Shown here in pieces: positions 7,588 through 16,854 of a DNA stretch of 64,000 nt. This DNA comes from Syntrophobacter sp963666995. GTDB taxonomy: Bacteria > Desulfobacterota > Syntrophobacteria > Syntrophobacterales > Syntrophobacteraceae. The first letter of the stretch is position 1, and every line of letters starts with the position of its first letter. The notes under the pieces were generated by a model, which saw only the letters and a program-made list of their open reading frames with translations, did no database searches and had not been told where the DNA came from. The position numbers and the translations under genes are program-made. Location of the stretch: assembly GCA_963666995.1 (NCBI GenBank), contig OY762941.1, forward strand, positions 4,278,001 through 4,342,000, in the 5' to 3' direction.

Positions 7588-10500
7588 ATGTGCCAAACAG
7601 CAGCTCACGACCAATTGGAAGGGGAGTTCCAGTCCTGGATGTACTCTAAGGATGCGTGTTACAAGGAGGCTGTCCAGATGCTGGAAGGCCGTTCCAGGCA
7701 GGCAGGCGAGAACCTTGACTGGCTCTACGGGAACATGCCGGGCTATTTTTTCATCACCATGGAAAATGACGTCGAGGCACTGACGAACCTGATCCTGGGA
7801 CTGCAGACTCTACGGAGCCAGAGAAAGATAGTCCTTCTCGATCAGCCGAGAAAGCTCATCGTCGCCCGACTGGATGTGCCCGGGTCCCTCTACGATATGC
7901 TGACCGCTCTAAATGGCCGGGACATTTCCTACGCCGAGATCACCCATTCGTGGAAACCGGTTGCCGGGACCGAACGGAACCTGGAGGTCCTGCGCTTCGA
8001 GTTCGATCGCAAGAGTCTTGAAGAACTCGCCAAGCCACGCACATGCAGGGTTCCCGCAGGAACGAGGGACGCCGTCCGTGAACGGCTGACGGCCCTTTAT
8101 CCGGCCTTCAACTTCAAGGAATTCAACAAGAACCTCGATCTCTTCTGGCGAAACAGCGAGAATTATGTCAGGTTGTCGCCGCCCGAACGAATCGCAAGGA
8201 TACTGTGGCTTTACCAGCAGGGACTTCAGCACGAAGGGCTGTTCCTTGATGTGGAGGCGACCGGCCGGAACGAGCACAGAAGAGAGCACCGGATTCTTTT
8301 TTCGGTGGAGAATCCACCCCATCAGGGGTTTCTCACCCAGGCCATGGAAGTCTTCAAGAGACTTGGAATCGGCGTGCGGCGATCCTACAGTCTCAACATC
8401 AGCGGTGAACCTCATTCATATTTTCTCGGAAACTTCTATGTCGCCAGAGCCGATGGCCTGCCCGTTACAAGAGAATCGAACATCTTCAGGGAACTCAAAG
8501 GAGAACTTTACAACACCCAGATCCTCGCAACGGAAAATGCCGCATACTCCGTATTCGTCAGTAACGGTTTCATGAGTGGGGAGGACGCTTCGCTGGTAAA
8601 CGCCTTCATTGCCTTCTGCCAGACCACCCTCGGCCACTGTGAGCCCGATCGTTTCAGCACGGACGTCGTGAAGGACGCTTTCTTCTCCCATCCCCACATT
8701 GTCATGAAGCTCATCGATACATTTAGAAAACGTTTCGATCCGGAACTGACGGAGCGGGATAAGGCATATGAAGATGCCAGGGAAGAAGCGCAGGCGGCTG
8801 TCGAAAGCTACAATACGGGACACAGGCACCTTGATGAGATTCGAAGGATGATCTACAAGACCTGCTTTCTCCTCATAACCAAAACACTCAAGACCAACTT
8901 CTTCGTTCCCGAGAAACACGCGCTCGCTTTCAGGCTGGACCCGTCGTATCTGTCGGAACTGGGGCCGGAGTTCACCAAAGACCTTCCGGGCCGCGTGCCG
9001 TTCAGGGTGACCTTTTTCTTTGGCCGCCGGGGCTTCGGATACCACATCGGCTTCTCGGATATTGCAAGAGGCGGATGGCGAACGATCCTCTGCGGGACCC
9101 ACGATGAACTGACGACCAACTCAAACAGTCTTTTCCGCGAGGTCTTTGTCCTGGCCCACACCCAACATTTGAAAAACAAGGATATCTACGAAGGCGGGTC
9201 AAAGCTCGTGGTGATCCTGGACGCCAGGGGATTGGAGACCCGGGAGGCGGTGATGCAACAGATGCACAAGCTCCAATACGCAATCACCAACGCATTTCTG
9301 GATATCTTCATAACGGAAGGCGGCAAAGCCAAAGACCGGCGGGTTGTGGACCATTACGGGGATGATGAGCCGATCGAACTGGGGCCCGACGAGAACATGA
9401 GCGACGCTATGATCGAGATCATTGCCCGGCAGGCAATGAAGCGGGGGTACGTCTTGGGATCCGGGATCATATCGAGCAAGCGCGCGGGGATCAACCACAA
9501 GCACTACGGGGTAACATCGAGGGGGGTGATCAGGGCCGCCACGATCGCCATGAGAGAGATCGGCATAGACATGACCCGCGATCCGTTCAGCTTGAAGATC
9601 ATCGGAGGCCCGAACGGCGACGTTGCAGGCAACTCGATCCGGTTGCTTCTCGAAAGATGCCCGAAGGCCAGGATCGTCTCCATAACCGATATCTCGGGGG
9701 CCCTGTACGATCCGCAGGGAGCCGATCCCGAGGGGCTCGGGCGGATCGTTCTTCAAACCGACGTCGGCGATTTCAACCCGGAATTGCTCCATCCCGGCGG
9801 CTTCATGCTCTTCAGCCGACATACCGTCCAGGAATCCCTGAAAGAACTCTACCGAAAACTTGCCCGCACGGACTCCGGCCTGGAGGAAACGTGGCTCACG
9901 ACCGATGAATATCAAAACGAACTGGCTAAACTCATCTTCTCCGAGCCGGTTGACCTCTTTCTGCCCTGTGGGGGGCGTCCCGAAACGATTGACGAGAACA
10001 ACTGCCCGAGATTTTTCCACAATGGAGGCAATCCGTCGGCAAGGATTATTGTCGAAGGCGCAAATTCCTATATCACCCCCGGAGCCAGGGTCGCTTTGCA
10101 GAAAGGCGGCGTCATCATCCTTCGCGACGCATCGGCCAATAAGTGCGGCGTCATTACTTCTTCCTATGAGATCATTGCCAATGTGCTCATGACCGAAAGG
10201 GAGTTCCTGAAGAACAAGGACGCCTATGTGGGTGATGTCCTTCGGATACTCGACCGCAAGGCGGATGAGGAAGCGAACCTCATCTTCAAAAGATACCGCG
10301 CGGCCGAGGGAAGGCAACTCTACACCGACATCAGCGCGGCAGTAAGCGAGGAAATCAACGGGCACTACGAAAGGTTGTTCGCATTTTTCCGAAATAAGAG
10401 CCACATGGTGGAGCAGCCGCTATTCTTCAAGGTCCTTCTTCACCATCTTCCCGCTCTGGTTCAAAACAATCCGAAGTACAGGGCACGGGTGAGAAGAATT

Positions 10501-10623
10501 CCGGTGAAGATGAAATGTGCCATCCTGGCTTCGGAAATCGCTTCATCCATAGTCTACCACGGCGGATGGGATGATGACTTTGAAGGAAAACTCCATAGGT
10601 ACCTGGATGCACGTTTCAGTTGA
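7588..10623 (+). CDS. Large NAD-dependent glutamate dehydrogenase
   Basis: A 1011-aa protein of the large (about 115 kDa) NAD-specific glutamate dehydrogenase class, interconverting glutamate and 2-oxoglutarate plus ammonium. The N-terminal 400 residues are the long regulatory extension. The catalytic part follows (about 470-930), with EGGSKLVVILDA, GPDENMSD, SKRAGINHKHYGVTSRG and the dinucleotide-binding GGPNGDVAGN near residue 673, then VEGANSYITPGAR. The ATG has GGGTGAGG upstream. It is transcribed alone, with 247 bp before it and about 200 bp after it. In an anaerobe it would serve amino-acid fermentation or nitrogen balance; the direction of the reaction in vivo is inferred. Confidence 0.9.
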   Translation: MCQTAAHDQLEGEFQSWMYSKDACYKEAVQMLEGRSRQAGENLDWLYGNMPGYFFITMENDVEALTNLILGLQTLRSQRKIVLLDQPRKLIVARLDVPGSLYDMLTALNGRDISYAEITHSWKPVAGTERNLEVLRFEFDRKSLEELAKPRTCRVPAGTRDAVRERLTALYPAFNFKEFNKNLDLFWRNSENYVRLSPPERIARILWLYQQGLQHEGLFLDVEATGRNEHRREHRILFSVENPPHQGFLTQAMEVFKRLGIGVRRSYSLNISGEPHSYFLGNFYVARADGLPVTRESNIFRELKGELYNTQILATENAAYSVFVSNGFMSGEDASLVNAFIAFCQTTLGHCEPDRFSTDVVKDAFFSHPHIVMKLIDTFRKRFDPELTERDKAYEDAREEAQAAVESYNTGHRHLDEIRRMIYKTCFLLITKTLKTNFFVPEKHALAFRLDPSYLSELGPEFTKDLPGRVPFRVTFFFGRRGFGYHIGFSDIARGGWRTILCGTHDELTTNSNSLFREVFVLAHTQHLKNKDIYEGGSKLVVILDARGLETREAVMQQMHKLQYAITNAFLDIFITEGGKAKDRRVVDHYGDDEPIELGPDENMSDAMIEIIARQAMKRGYVLGSGIISSKRAGINHKHYGVTSRGVIRAATIAMREIGIDMTRDPFSLKIIGGPNGDVAGNSIRLLLERCPKARIVSITDISGALYDPQGADPEGLGRIVLQTDVGDFNPELLHPGGFMLFSRHTVQESLKELYRKLARTDSGLEETWLTTDEYQNELAKLIFSEPVDLFLPCGGRPETIDENNCPRFFHNGGNPSARIIVEGANSYITPGARVALQKGGVIILRDASANKCGVITSSYEIIANVLMTEREFLKNKDAYVGDVLRILDRKADEEANLIFKRYRAAEGRQLYTDISAAVSEEINGHYERLFAFFRNKSHMVEQPLFFKVLLHHLPALVQNNPKYRARVRRIPVKMKCAILASEIASSIVYHGGWDDDFEGKLHRYLDARFS

Positions 10624-10825
10624 GAGTGGGAGGGGCATCGCCAATAACACTGGCGCAGAGGGACGGTCACGGTGGAGGAATTCGATCCGCCAACGTCCCC
10701 TGTGCATGGGCGATCTTCTCACAGGGCCTGTAAAATACGCCGGGTATGTGTTACTTTCCATTCAAAGCGATATCTACGTCGGGGATGCAAATGGAGCATC
10801 CTTTTAATGTTTGAAGGGGAAAACC

Positions 10826-11641
10826 GTGAGTCGGATAGAGAAGTATCCCATCTTTAAAATCGCAGGTTCCGAGCCGGCTTGCCCTGCCGGGAGAGACATG
10901 CTCGAGGAACTCTACGCGCGATTCAATCGCAGGGAATACGTCCACCCGGATCCGCTGGAATTCCTCTATTCATACGAACATCCGCGCGATCGGGAAATCG
11001 TCGGTCTGCTTGCTTCCTCTCTTGCTTACGGCCGCGTGGCCCAGATCCTGAAAAGTGTTGAATCGGTTCTGCGGCCAATGGGATCGTCGCCGGCCGATTT
11101 CGTCCTTACTGCCTCCAGCGCCGGCGTTGCGCGGGCTTTCAGAGGCTTCAAACACCGGTTTACGACGGGCGATGAGATCGCTCTGCTGTTGGGGAGAGTG
11201 AAGAAGATACTCCACAAATATGGGTCTCTTGAAGCATCTTTTACGGCTCATCTCAAGCAGGATGCGATCACCGTTCTTCCGGCCCTGGCGGGTTTTGCCG
11301 AGGAACTTGGGTGCGGGGCGGATTGCGGCAGCATGTTTCTTCCGAGTCCTTCGAGAGGGAGTGCCTGCAAGCGTCTCAATCTTTTCCTTCGCTGGATGGT
11401 TCGCCGGGACGATGTGGACCTCGGGGTGTGGAGGAACGGGATATCCCCGGCCAAACTGATTGTGCCCCTGGATATTCACATGCATAGGATAAGTCTTGGC
11501 ATGGGTCTGACGGAACGCAAACAGGCCGATATGCAGACCGCGCTCGAAGTGACGGCCGCTTTCAGATCGATACGCCCCGGCGATCCGGTGAGATATGATT
11601 TTTCACTGACTCGCCTTGGCATTTTGAACGGAATTGAGTGA
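10826..11641 (+). CDS. TIGR02757 family protein
   Basis: A 271-aa protein of the conserved but uncharacterised TIGR02757 family. Typical features are the N-terminal YVHPDPLEFLY and DREIVGLLASSLAYGRVAQI, and near the C-terminus KRLNLFLRWMVR with PLDIHMHRI. These parts recall a helix-hairpin-helix DNA glycosylase fold, so a nucleic-acid role has been guessed but not shown. I chose GTG at 10826 because AAGGGG sits 6 bases upstream; a TTG at 10811 would add five residues. It is probably monocistronic. Confidence 0.8.
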   Translation: MSRIEKYPIFKIAGSEPACPAGRDMLEELYARFNRREYVHPDPLEFLYSYEHPRDREIVGLLASSLAYGRVAQILKSVESVLRPMGSSPADFVLTASSAGVARAFRGFKHRFTTGDEIALLLGRVKKILHKYGSLEASFTAHLKQDAITVLPALAGFAEELGCGADCGSMFLPSPSRGSACKRLNLFLRWMVRRDDVDLGVWRNGISPAKLIVPLDIHMHRISLGMGLTERKQADMQTALEVTAAFRSIRPGDPVRYDFSLTRLGILNGIE

Positions 11642-11865
11642 ATGAAGCGAAGGCATCTTCTCGGCCGATGATTATATTGATGCCGGCGCTTCGCGCGGCG
11701 GGAATTTCGCGCGGCGGGCTGTGTCCCGTGCTTTCCATATGTCCGTGGTGCCCGCAGGGAGGCGGGGGAAAAGGGTATTGATGTACGGCGGCGATGGTTG
11801 AGTGGCTCCGCTATATGGGCGGGCTTCTTGGATGAACATTCATCATGAGGGGAAGGAGATAAGGA

Positions 11866-12120
11866 ATGGGAAACTGCGATGTGAGACTCTACGCTCTGAG
11901 TACTTGTATCCACTGCAAGAATACCAAGGAGTTTCTTGACGGGTGCGGTGTTCATTACGATTGCGTTGATGTCGACAAACTGGATGGTGAGGCTAGACAG
12001 GCGATTATTGAGGAGGTCAGGAAGGTTAATCCGAACTGTTCGTTTCCAACAATCATCATCGGGGACAAAATCATCGTCGGTTTCAGAAAGGAAGAGATAA
12101 AGGAGGCGCTAAACTTATGA
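11866..12120 (+). CDS. Glutaredoxin/NrdH-like redoxin
   Basis: An 84-aa thioredoxin-fold protein with active site C14-I-H-C17 near the N-terminus and the cis-Pro segment SFPTIIIGDKIIVGF, where the glutaredoxin TVP motif would be. Length matches NrdH/glutaredoxin-like redoxins. The ATG follows GGGGAAGGAG closely. Its stop overlaps the start of the next gene (ATGA), an FTR-like disulfide reductase, so the pair should be made together. The inferred role is to carry electrons from the ferredoxin-linked reductase to disulfides of target proteins. Confidence 0.88.
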   Translation: MGNCDVRLYALSTCIHCKNTKEFLDGCGVHYDCVDVDKLDGEARQAIIEEVRKVNPNCSFPTIIIGDKIIVGFRKEEIKEALNL

Positions 12121-12458
12121 TGAATGTGGAAGAGCTCTATGCGATGTTGAAGAGCACCCAGGAAAAGAAAGGGTATTATTTCAATAAGGACGGGAAGAAG
12201 GTTTTCGAATTGCTCGAAGGCCTTCTGGTCAACAGGGAAAGATACGGGTACATGTGTTGCCCGTGCCGGTTGGCGTCAAACGATCGAGAGTGGGACAGGG
12301 ACATCATTTGTCCCTGTGTTTATCGTGTTCCCGATGTCGAGGAGTATGGGAGCTGCTATTGCAACCTTTATGTTTCCAAGGAATGGAATGAGGGGAAAAT
12401 CCCCGAAGTTTACGTTCCCGAGCGGCGGCCCGTAGAGAAGACTGTAGGGAAGCTGTAG
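12117..12458 (+). CDS. Ferredoxin:thioredoxin reductase catalytic subunit-like
   Basis: A 113-aa protein with the FTR-beta signature: C48-P-C50, C65-P-C67 and C80-Y-C82, close to CPC-x16-CPC-x8-CHC of plant and archaeal enzymes, with Tyr in place of the His between the last pair. In the family these residues hold a 4Fe-4S cluster and an adjacent redox disulfide that converts one-electron ferredoxin chemistry into thiol reduction. No variable FTR subunit is seen nearby, as in other bacterial and methanogen versions. It overlaps the redoxin gene by 4 bp, which points to that redoxin as its substrate. Confidence 0.9.
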   Translation: MMNVEELYAMLKSTQEKKGYYFNKDGKKVFELLEGLLVNRERYGYMCCPCRLASNDREWDRDIICPCVYRVPDVEEYGSCYCNLYVSKEWNEGKIPEVYVPERRPVEKTVGKL

Positions 12459-12917
12459 GAGGCTGCCGTCCCGACTGAGCGATCGCGCGATGCTTCTTTT
12501 GTCAATTCGAGCACAGCGGAGAATCTTTCGGAGCAAGGGTGATACGTGGATTTCCTGCTTCGGTCGAAATGACGGAACGCTCACCGGTTCTTTTCCGCGA
12601 ACGGCGATGCGGTGGCCCTCCGGGCTCGCCGGAACAGCCGGTTATCTTTTGAATTCGGGATATTCCCTCGGCATCCCGGTCGTCCTTCATCCCGCCCATG
12701 GAGAGGGGCAACGTCGGGTTGTCTTCCTGTCTCATCCAGGAATCAGGTCTGCATTTCAGTAATTCTTACATCAGATCAGTATCAGTACGCATTAGATCAA
12801 TATCGTCAAGAATTTATCAATCCCTGCCTTTACAAAGAGAACTCCAGTTATCATATTTTGTAAATAGCCTACTGTCTTTCTTGTTCCCACCGCAGCCTTA
12901 CAGGAAGGAGAATTTTT
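12459..12917. other. Intergenic region before mucR-type gene
   Basis: The first part holds a degenerate inverted repeat (12500-12573). The last 170 bp are clearly AT-rich with many TA steps, the kind of DNA that MucR/Ros proteins bind, so autoregulation of the next gene is plausible. No gene is supported here. Confidence 0.5.
12500..12573. repeat. Degenerate inverted repeat, interspersed type
   Basis: TTGTCAATTCGAGCAC at the left end and GTCGAAATGAC at the right form an imperfect inverted repeat about 74 bp long, with GAATC/GATTT further in. It resembles the widespread intergenic repeats ending in TCGAAATGAC, here decayed. Confidence 0.5.
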
Positions 12918-13454
12918 ATGGATAAGAAATTGCTGGAACTTGCAGTTGAGATAATCCAATCGCAGGCTTCGATCAGCAAGATGTCGGGCGAGGAAATCGA
13001 ATCGGTCCTCATGAGAGTGTACAACGCTCTGCACAGTATAAAGCGGGCCGAAGAAGAAGGAAGGACGATATTGCTGGACGAGTCCGGACACGAGTTCGCC
13101 GGTGAACGCGAACCCCCCGGAAGAAGGGACGCCAGAGGCTCCATCCAGGAAGATCAGGTAACGTGCATGGAATGTGGAGCCCAATTCCGGCAACTGACGG
13201 CAAACCACCTGCGAACTCACCAGTTGACTCCCAGGGAATACAAACGGAAATGGGGTTTCCCGCTCAAACAGCCTCTTGCAGCCAGGGTTTTGACAAAGCT
13301 GCGCAGCCGGTCGGCAAAGAAACGTGGGCTGCCGCTGAAGCTCCAGCAATATCTGGAAGACCAGCGAAGAAGGAAAACCACGAGCAACGTGGAAGTCCCC
13401 GAGGGAACGAAACGCACTCCCAGGAGACCCGCGAAAAGCGGCAGGGCGTCCTGA
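12918..13454 (+). CDS. MucR/Ros-family zinc-finger transcriptional regulator
   Basis: A 178-aa protein with the MucR/Ros signature: a C2H2-type finger C83-x2-C86 with His97 and His101, then QLTPREYKRKWGFP. The N-terminal 45 residues form a helical segment typical of MucR oligomerisation. The C-terminal 50 residues are very basic (KLRSRSAKKR, RRRKTT, KRTPRRPAK), longer and more charged than in the classic proteins, which may add non-specific DNA binding. AGGAAGGAG precedes the ATG. MucR proteins bind AT-rich DNA and silence or tune many genes; targets here are unknown, although its own AT-rich upstream region is a candidate. Confidence 0.9.
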   Translation: MDKKLLELAVEIIQSQASISKMSGEEIESVLMRVYNALHSIKRAEEEGRTILLDESGHEFAGEREPPGRRDARGSIQEDQVTCMECGAQFRQLTANHLRTHQLTPREYKRKWGFPLKQPLAARVLTKLRSRSAKKRGLPLKLQQYLEDQRRRKTTSNVEVPEGTKRTPRRPAKSGRAS

Positions 13455-13627
13455 TCCGGTCACGCGACGGCACCCCCACGGAAAACTCGATCCCGCTATC
13501 GAATCGCCTGCTCCGCTCGGCGCGAAAAAGCCGTCTTCATACCGTAATGATGGATCTCAAGCACTGCTTCCGGAAAAAGATGGGTTGCGAGTTCGGCCGC
13601 AAGGACGACAGCCCTTTCCGGTTATTC

Positions 13628-14116
13628 CTATTCATCCCGTGAGACTTCGATAAAGCCATGTTCCACGCCTCGAACCACCAGGACCGGGCAGGGGGCGCGG
13701 TTGACCACGTTCTGCGCGACGCTGCCGATCGACCCGGAAGCAAGCGCCGTGTGCCCCTGGCTGCCGAGAACGATCAGGTCAATGGAGAATTCCTTTGCGA
13801 TACTGATGACTTCCTCTGAAGGTTCTCCTTTTCGGATGAGAAATTCCACCTCAGCGCCTTCCCGATTTTCTTCCGGGACGAATTCCCTCAGGTCATTTTC
13901 CCTGTCCTGTACCAGCTTTTTCATCGCCTGGAGGAAATCTCCTTTGTATCCCTTGCTGCTCAATTCCTGCACCGCATCGATGATGCGTTGATTGATCATG
14001 TGGAGGAAGTATATTCGAGCCCCTTGCTCCCGGCCGATGCCGAGTCCATACTCTGCCGCTTTGGCGGAATTTTGAGAGAAGTCCACCAGCACGAGAATCC
14101 TTTGAATCCTGATCAT
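13628..14116 (-). CDS. Universal stress protein UspA family
   Basis: A 162-aa single Usp domain. The ATP-binding type signature is present: GSQGHTALASGSIGS followed by NVVNRAPCPVLVV. The N-terminal strand ILVLVDFS and central LIVLGSQGHT fit the fold. The ATG at 14116 is preferred, with AAGGGG 5 bases upstream; the GTG two codons earlier overlaps that ribosome site. It is convergent with the mucR-type gene and only 40 bp from the glycosylase end. Usp proteins help survival under stress or growth arrest; the specific trigger cannot be read from sequence. Confidence 0.9.
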   Translation of the reverse strand: MIRIQRILVLVDFSQNSAKAAEYGLGIGREQGARIYFLHMINQRIIDAVQELSSKGYKGDFLQAMKKLVQDRENDLREFVPEENREGAEVEFLIRKGEPSEEVISIAKEFSIDLIVLGSQGHTALASGSIGSVAQNVVNRAPCPVLVVRGVEHGFIEVSRDE

Positions 14117-14161
14117 ACGCACCCCTTTATGAGAAACACTAGTGATGTATTTGCAATAGAA

Positions 14162-14821
14162 TCAGTTATCTTCCGTCCATTCATTGAGCGGGCAGCCCTC
14201 GCACCGCGGCGCTCTTCTGCAGTAGAGGTGGCCCGTCCTTACAAGGAGGGCGTGCAAGTCCTGGAAAAAACCCACGTCAGGTTCCAGGCAATCCATGAAG
14301 TAGCTCTGCAGTTCCTCATAGCCGAGGTTCTCCGACACCCAGTTGTGGCGACTGAAAATGCGATAGGTATAAGCGTCGACAACGAACGAAGGTTTGAAAG
14401 CAGCATACAGAATGATGCTGTCCGCAGTTTCCGGGCCTATTCCGTGGAGTTGCAGAAGTTCGTGCCGAAGCGGTTCGATTTCGAGAGACAAAAAGCATCG
14501 AAGATCGCCCTGCCATCTATCGAGCACATACCCGCAGAAGGTCTTGAGCTTCCGGGCTTTCTGGTTGTAATAACCGGAAGAGCGAATGAGTGAGGCCAAA
14601 TCCGCCTGTGGCATCTCAGCCAACGGCCGAAGCCCCAGCAGACCTTCCCGCCTGAGGTTATCGATTGACCGGACCACATTCTTCCAGGCGGTATTCTGGG
14701 TGAGAATGGCGCCCACGATCATCTCGAAGGGACTTTCCGCCGGCCACCATTTCTGGGGACCGAACGCTTCATGGAGGCGCTCGTAAATGTGTGCAATGAG
14801 CTTGCGGCGACCGCCAGTCAT
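14162..14821 (-). CDS. HhH-GPD DNA glycosylase, MagIII/EndoIII-like
   Basis: A 219-aa base-excision repair protein. The helix-hairpin-helix LHGIGPETADSI is followed by VVDAYTYRI with the catalytic Asp. Glu replaces the Lys of true endonuclease III (GVGRKTA), as in the MagIII/COG2231 branch, which are monofunctional alkyl-base glycosylases. Three cysteines (C-x5-C-x2-C) remain of the four-Cys iron-sulfur motif; the fourth position is Thr, so a normal 4Fe-4S cluster is doubtful. The start overlaps the upstream radical SAM stop as ATGA (14818-14821), which fixes the start and indicates translational coupling. Confidence 0.85.
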   Translation of the reverse strand: MTGGRRKLIAHIYERLHEAFGPQKWWPAESPFEMIVGAILTQNTAWKNVVRSIDNLRREGLLGLRPLAEMPQADLASLIRSSGYYNQKARKLKTFCGYVLDRWQGDLRCFLSLEIEPLRHELLQLHGIGPETADSIILYAAFKPSFVVDAYTYRIFSRHNWVSENLGYEELQSYFMDCLEPDVGFFQDLHALLVRTGHLYCRRAPRCEGCPLNEWTEDN

Positions 14822-15831
14822 CGGATTCCCACTCCCGCCATGCGCGTGCCGCAAACAGTGCAGGCGCCTTCCTTGAGGTTCATTTGAACGATGCTGAACC
14901 CGAACCGGTTGATGAGCATCGAGCCGCATTGGGGGCAGAAAGTACTCTCGCCGTCATCCCCGGGAATATTGCCCGTGTAAACGTATCGCAAACCCTCCTC
15001 GATTCCGATCCTGCGCGCTTTCTGCAAAGTGTCGACAGGAGTGGGGGGAATGCTGGTGAGCTGGTAATCCGGGTGGAAACGGCTGACATGCCATGGGATG
15101 TCCGGGCCTGATGATACCAGGAAACGCGCCAGTTCCCTCAATTCATCATCGCTGTCGTTCAATCCCGGGATGACCAGGGTGGTGACCTCCACCCAAATCC
15201 CGAGGGCTTTCATTCGTTGGATGGTCTCAAGGACAGGATCGAGCCTTGCCCCGCACTCGGCCCTGTAAAAGTCATCGTTGAACGCCTTAAGGTCGACGTT
15301 GGCCGCGTCCAGACAGGGGGCGATTGCCTCCAGGGTCTCGGCCGTCATGAACCCGTTGGTGACAAAGACGTTTTTGATGCCGGCGTCACGGGCAAGCCGG
15401 GCCACATCCAGGGCGTATTCCATGAAGATGGTTGGTTCGGTGTAGGTGTAAGAGACGCTCGCGCAACGAGAGCGTATTGCCCGTTCGACGATCTGGGCGG
15501 GAGGAATATCCTGGCCGTATATGGTGTGGTATTCCCTGGGAGATTGCGAGATGTCCGAATTCTGGCAGAACCGGCATCTAAAGTTGCACCCCGCGGTTGC
15601 AATAGAAAAGCTTTTGGTTCCGGGGAAGAAGTGGAAAAGAGGCTTTTTTTCGATAGGGTCAACGTTCTGCGCGATGACCTTCTGATAAACGAGGCTGTAG
15701 AGGGTCCCACGCTCATTTTCCCGCACCCCGCATTTCCCCCGCTTTCCCGGTTTGATGCGGCAATGCTGGGCGCAGAGAAAACACTCCACGGCGCCGCCAT
15801 CCAGTTTCCTGTATAACATCGCCTCCTTCAT
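14818..15831 (-). CDS. amrS: AmmeMemoRadiSam-type radical SAM protein
   Basis: A 337-aa radical SAM protein of the AmrS (formerly PflA-like) family. The N-terminal Cys region CFLCAQHCRIKPGKRGKCGV is characteristic; the radical SAM triad is C82-x3-C86-x2-C89 in GCNFRCRFC. The substrate-side motifs YTYTEPTIFMEY and NVFVTNGFM are present. A C-terminal CPQC...CTVC pair suggests an extra zinc or rubredoxin-like site. The usual Memo and AMMECR1 partners are not next to it; instead it follows a methyltransferase by 43 bp and overlaps a DNA glycosylase. The reaction is not established from this sequence. Confidence 0.85.
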   Translation of the reverse strand: MKEAMLYRKLDGGAVECFLCAQHCRIKPGKRGKCGVRENERGTLYSLVYQKVIAQNVDPIEKKPLFHFFPGTKSFSIATAGCNFRCRFCQNSDISQSPREYHTIYGQDIPPAQIVERAIRSRCASVSYTYTEPTIFMEYALDVARLARDAGIKNVFVTNGFMTAETLEAIAPCLDAANVDLKAFNDDFYRAECGARLDPVLETIQRMKALGIWVEVTTLVIPGLNDSDDELRELARFLVSSGPDIPWHVSRFHPDYQLTSIPPTPVDTLQKARRIGIEEGLRYVYTGNIPGDDGESTFCPQCGSMLINRFGFSIVQMNLKEGACTVCGTRMAGVGIR

Positions 15832-15874
15832 GAATCCTCCTGATCCTTAGGGGACCACCCGGATCCGGTTCGTT

Positions 15875-16756
15875 TCATGGCGCAGACCCGGCGGACGCTC
15901 CCACTTCCTTTGGGCCCGGGGATTCGAGGATCGCCTTGTGAGGAGGAAGGCCCCGGGGACGTCCGTTCCCGAGTGGAGACCTCCAGCAGGAGGCGCGCAG
16001 CCCCGGACGAGTCATTCTCGATGGGATCTCGCCGAACAAAGGAGTCTGGACAGTCTGCAGAGGATAGAGGATATCGACGCGCATTCCAATGAAATGACCG
16101 AATGGATGCCACTGAAGAAGAGGGGAGCGTTCGAAAGCGGACAGCCGTCTCAGGGCGCACAGCGGGAAGGACAGGCAGGTTCGCCATCGAACGGGAACCG
16201 GACCCGAAAGGGCTTTATCAATCAGATGGCGCAAGTGAAAGACACCATAAAACTTTGCGTGGCGATAATAAGACTTCTTCCAGAAACGCTCGGCGTAGCG
16301 GTGAAGAGTCATCAGGGAATACTTGTTCATGACTCCCAGCAACACATGCCGTCTTGCAACCCGCAACGCTTCCTCCAGCGCCCGAACCGGATTGTCGGTG
16401 TATTCAAGGGTTGTGAGAAGAGCCACCGTGTCAAATTCATTGTCTTCGTAAGGGAGGTTTTCAGCGTATCCCTGACTCAAAGTCACGCGCTCCCCGAACT
16501 TCCTTCGCGCGACTTCCAGCATGGGAACCGACGGATCAATACCTGAGACCGCATGGCCATTCCGCAAAAAACAGTCAAGAAAGATCCCCGTTCCACACCC
16601 GACTTCGAGCACTCTCTGCGGCCCCGGAGGTGCCCACAGGCGCAGGAGAAGCTCCTGTTCGATCAAAGATGCCCGGCGTCCGATCTCAGACTGGCACCAT
16701 TCCTCGTAGCGAAGTGCGTCTTCTATGCGAAACACATAACCCACAGGCCAATCCAT
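15875..16756 (-). CDS. Class I SAM-dependent methyltransferase
   Basis: A 293-aa protein with motif I VLEVGCGTG (residues 49-57), an acidic motif II region (GIDPSVPMLEVARR) and the post-motif FDTVALLTTLEYTDNPVRALEEALRVAR of the UbiE/Methyltransf_11 group. The C-terminal 40-50 residues (after about 245) are low-complexity and Pro/Gly/Arg-rich, and may be poorly folded or a frame artefact at the end of the gene. The substrate is not recognisable. It is the first gene of a probable three-gene minus-strand operon with the AmrS-like protein and the DNA glycosylase. Confidence 0.8.
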   Translation of the reverse strand: MDWPVGYVFRIEDALRYEEWCQSEIGRRASLIEQELLLRLWAPPGPQRVLEVGCGTGIFLDCFLRNGHAVSGIDPSVPMLEVARRKFGERVTLSQGYAENLPYEDNEFDTVALLTTLEYTDNPVRALEEALRVARRHVLLGVMNKYSLMTLHRYAERFWKKSYYRHAKFYGVFHLRHLIDKALSGPVPVRWRTCLSFPLCALRRLSAFERSPLLQWHPFGHFIGMRVDILYPLQTVQTPLFGEIPSRMTRPGLRASCWRSPLGNGRPRGLPPHKAILESPGPKEVGASAGSAP

Positions 16757-16854
16757 TCCTGCTCTTCAGAGCCCGGCCGCGAAATCGACACGGCCCATCC
16801 TCCCGGTGGGGAGGCTGAGGTGGCCGGAAACGGTGTAACATCCTACAGGCTTAA

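Noticed and set aside
9199..10404. Long 401-codon frame on the minus strand inside the glutamate dehydrogenase gene
   Set aside because: It is an antisense shadow of a well-supported coding region with high GC at third positions and no ribosome site.
11685..11725. Tandem TCGCGCGGCGGG repeats as an element
   Set aside because: Only two short copies in a GC-rich gap before the redoxin gene; too small to be distinguished from chance.
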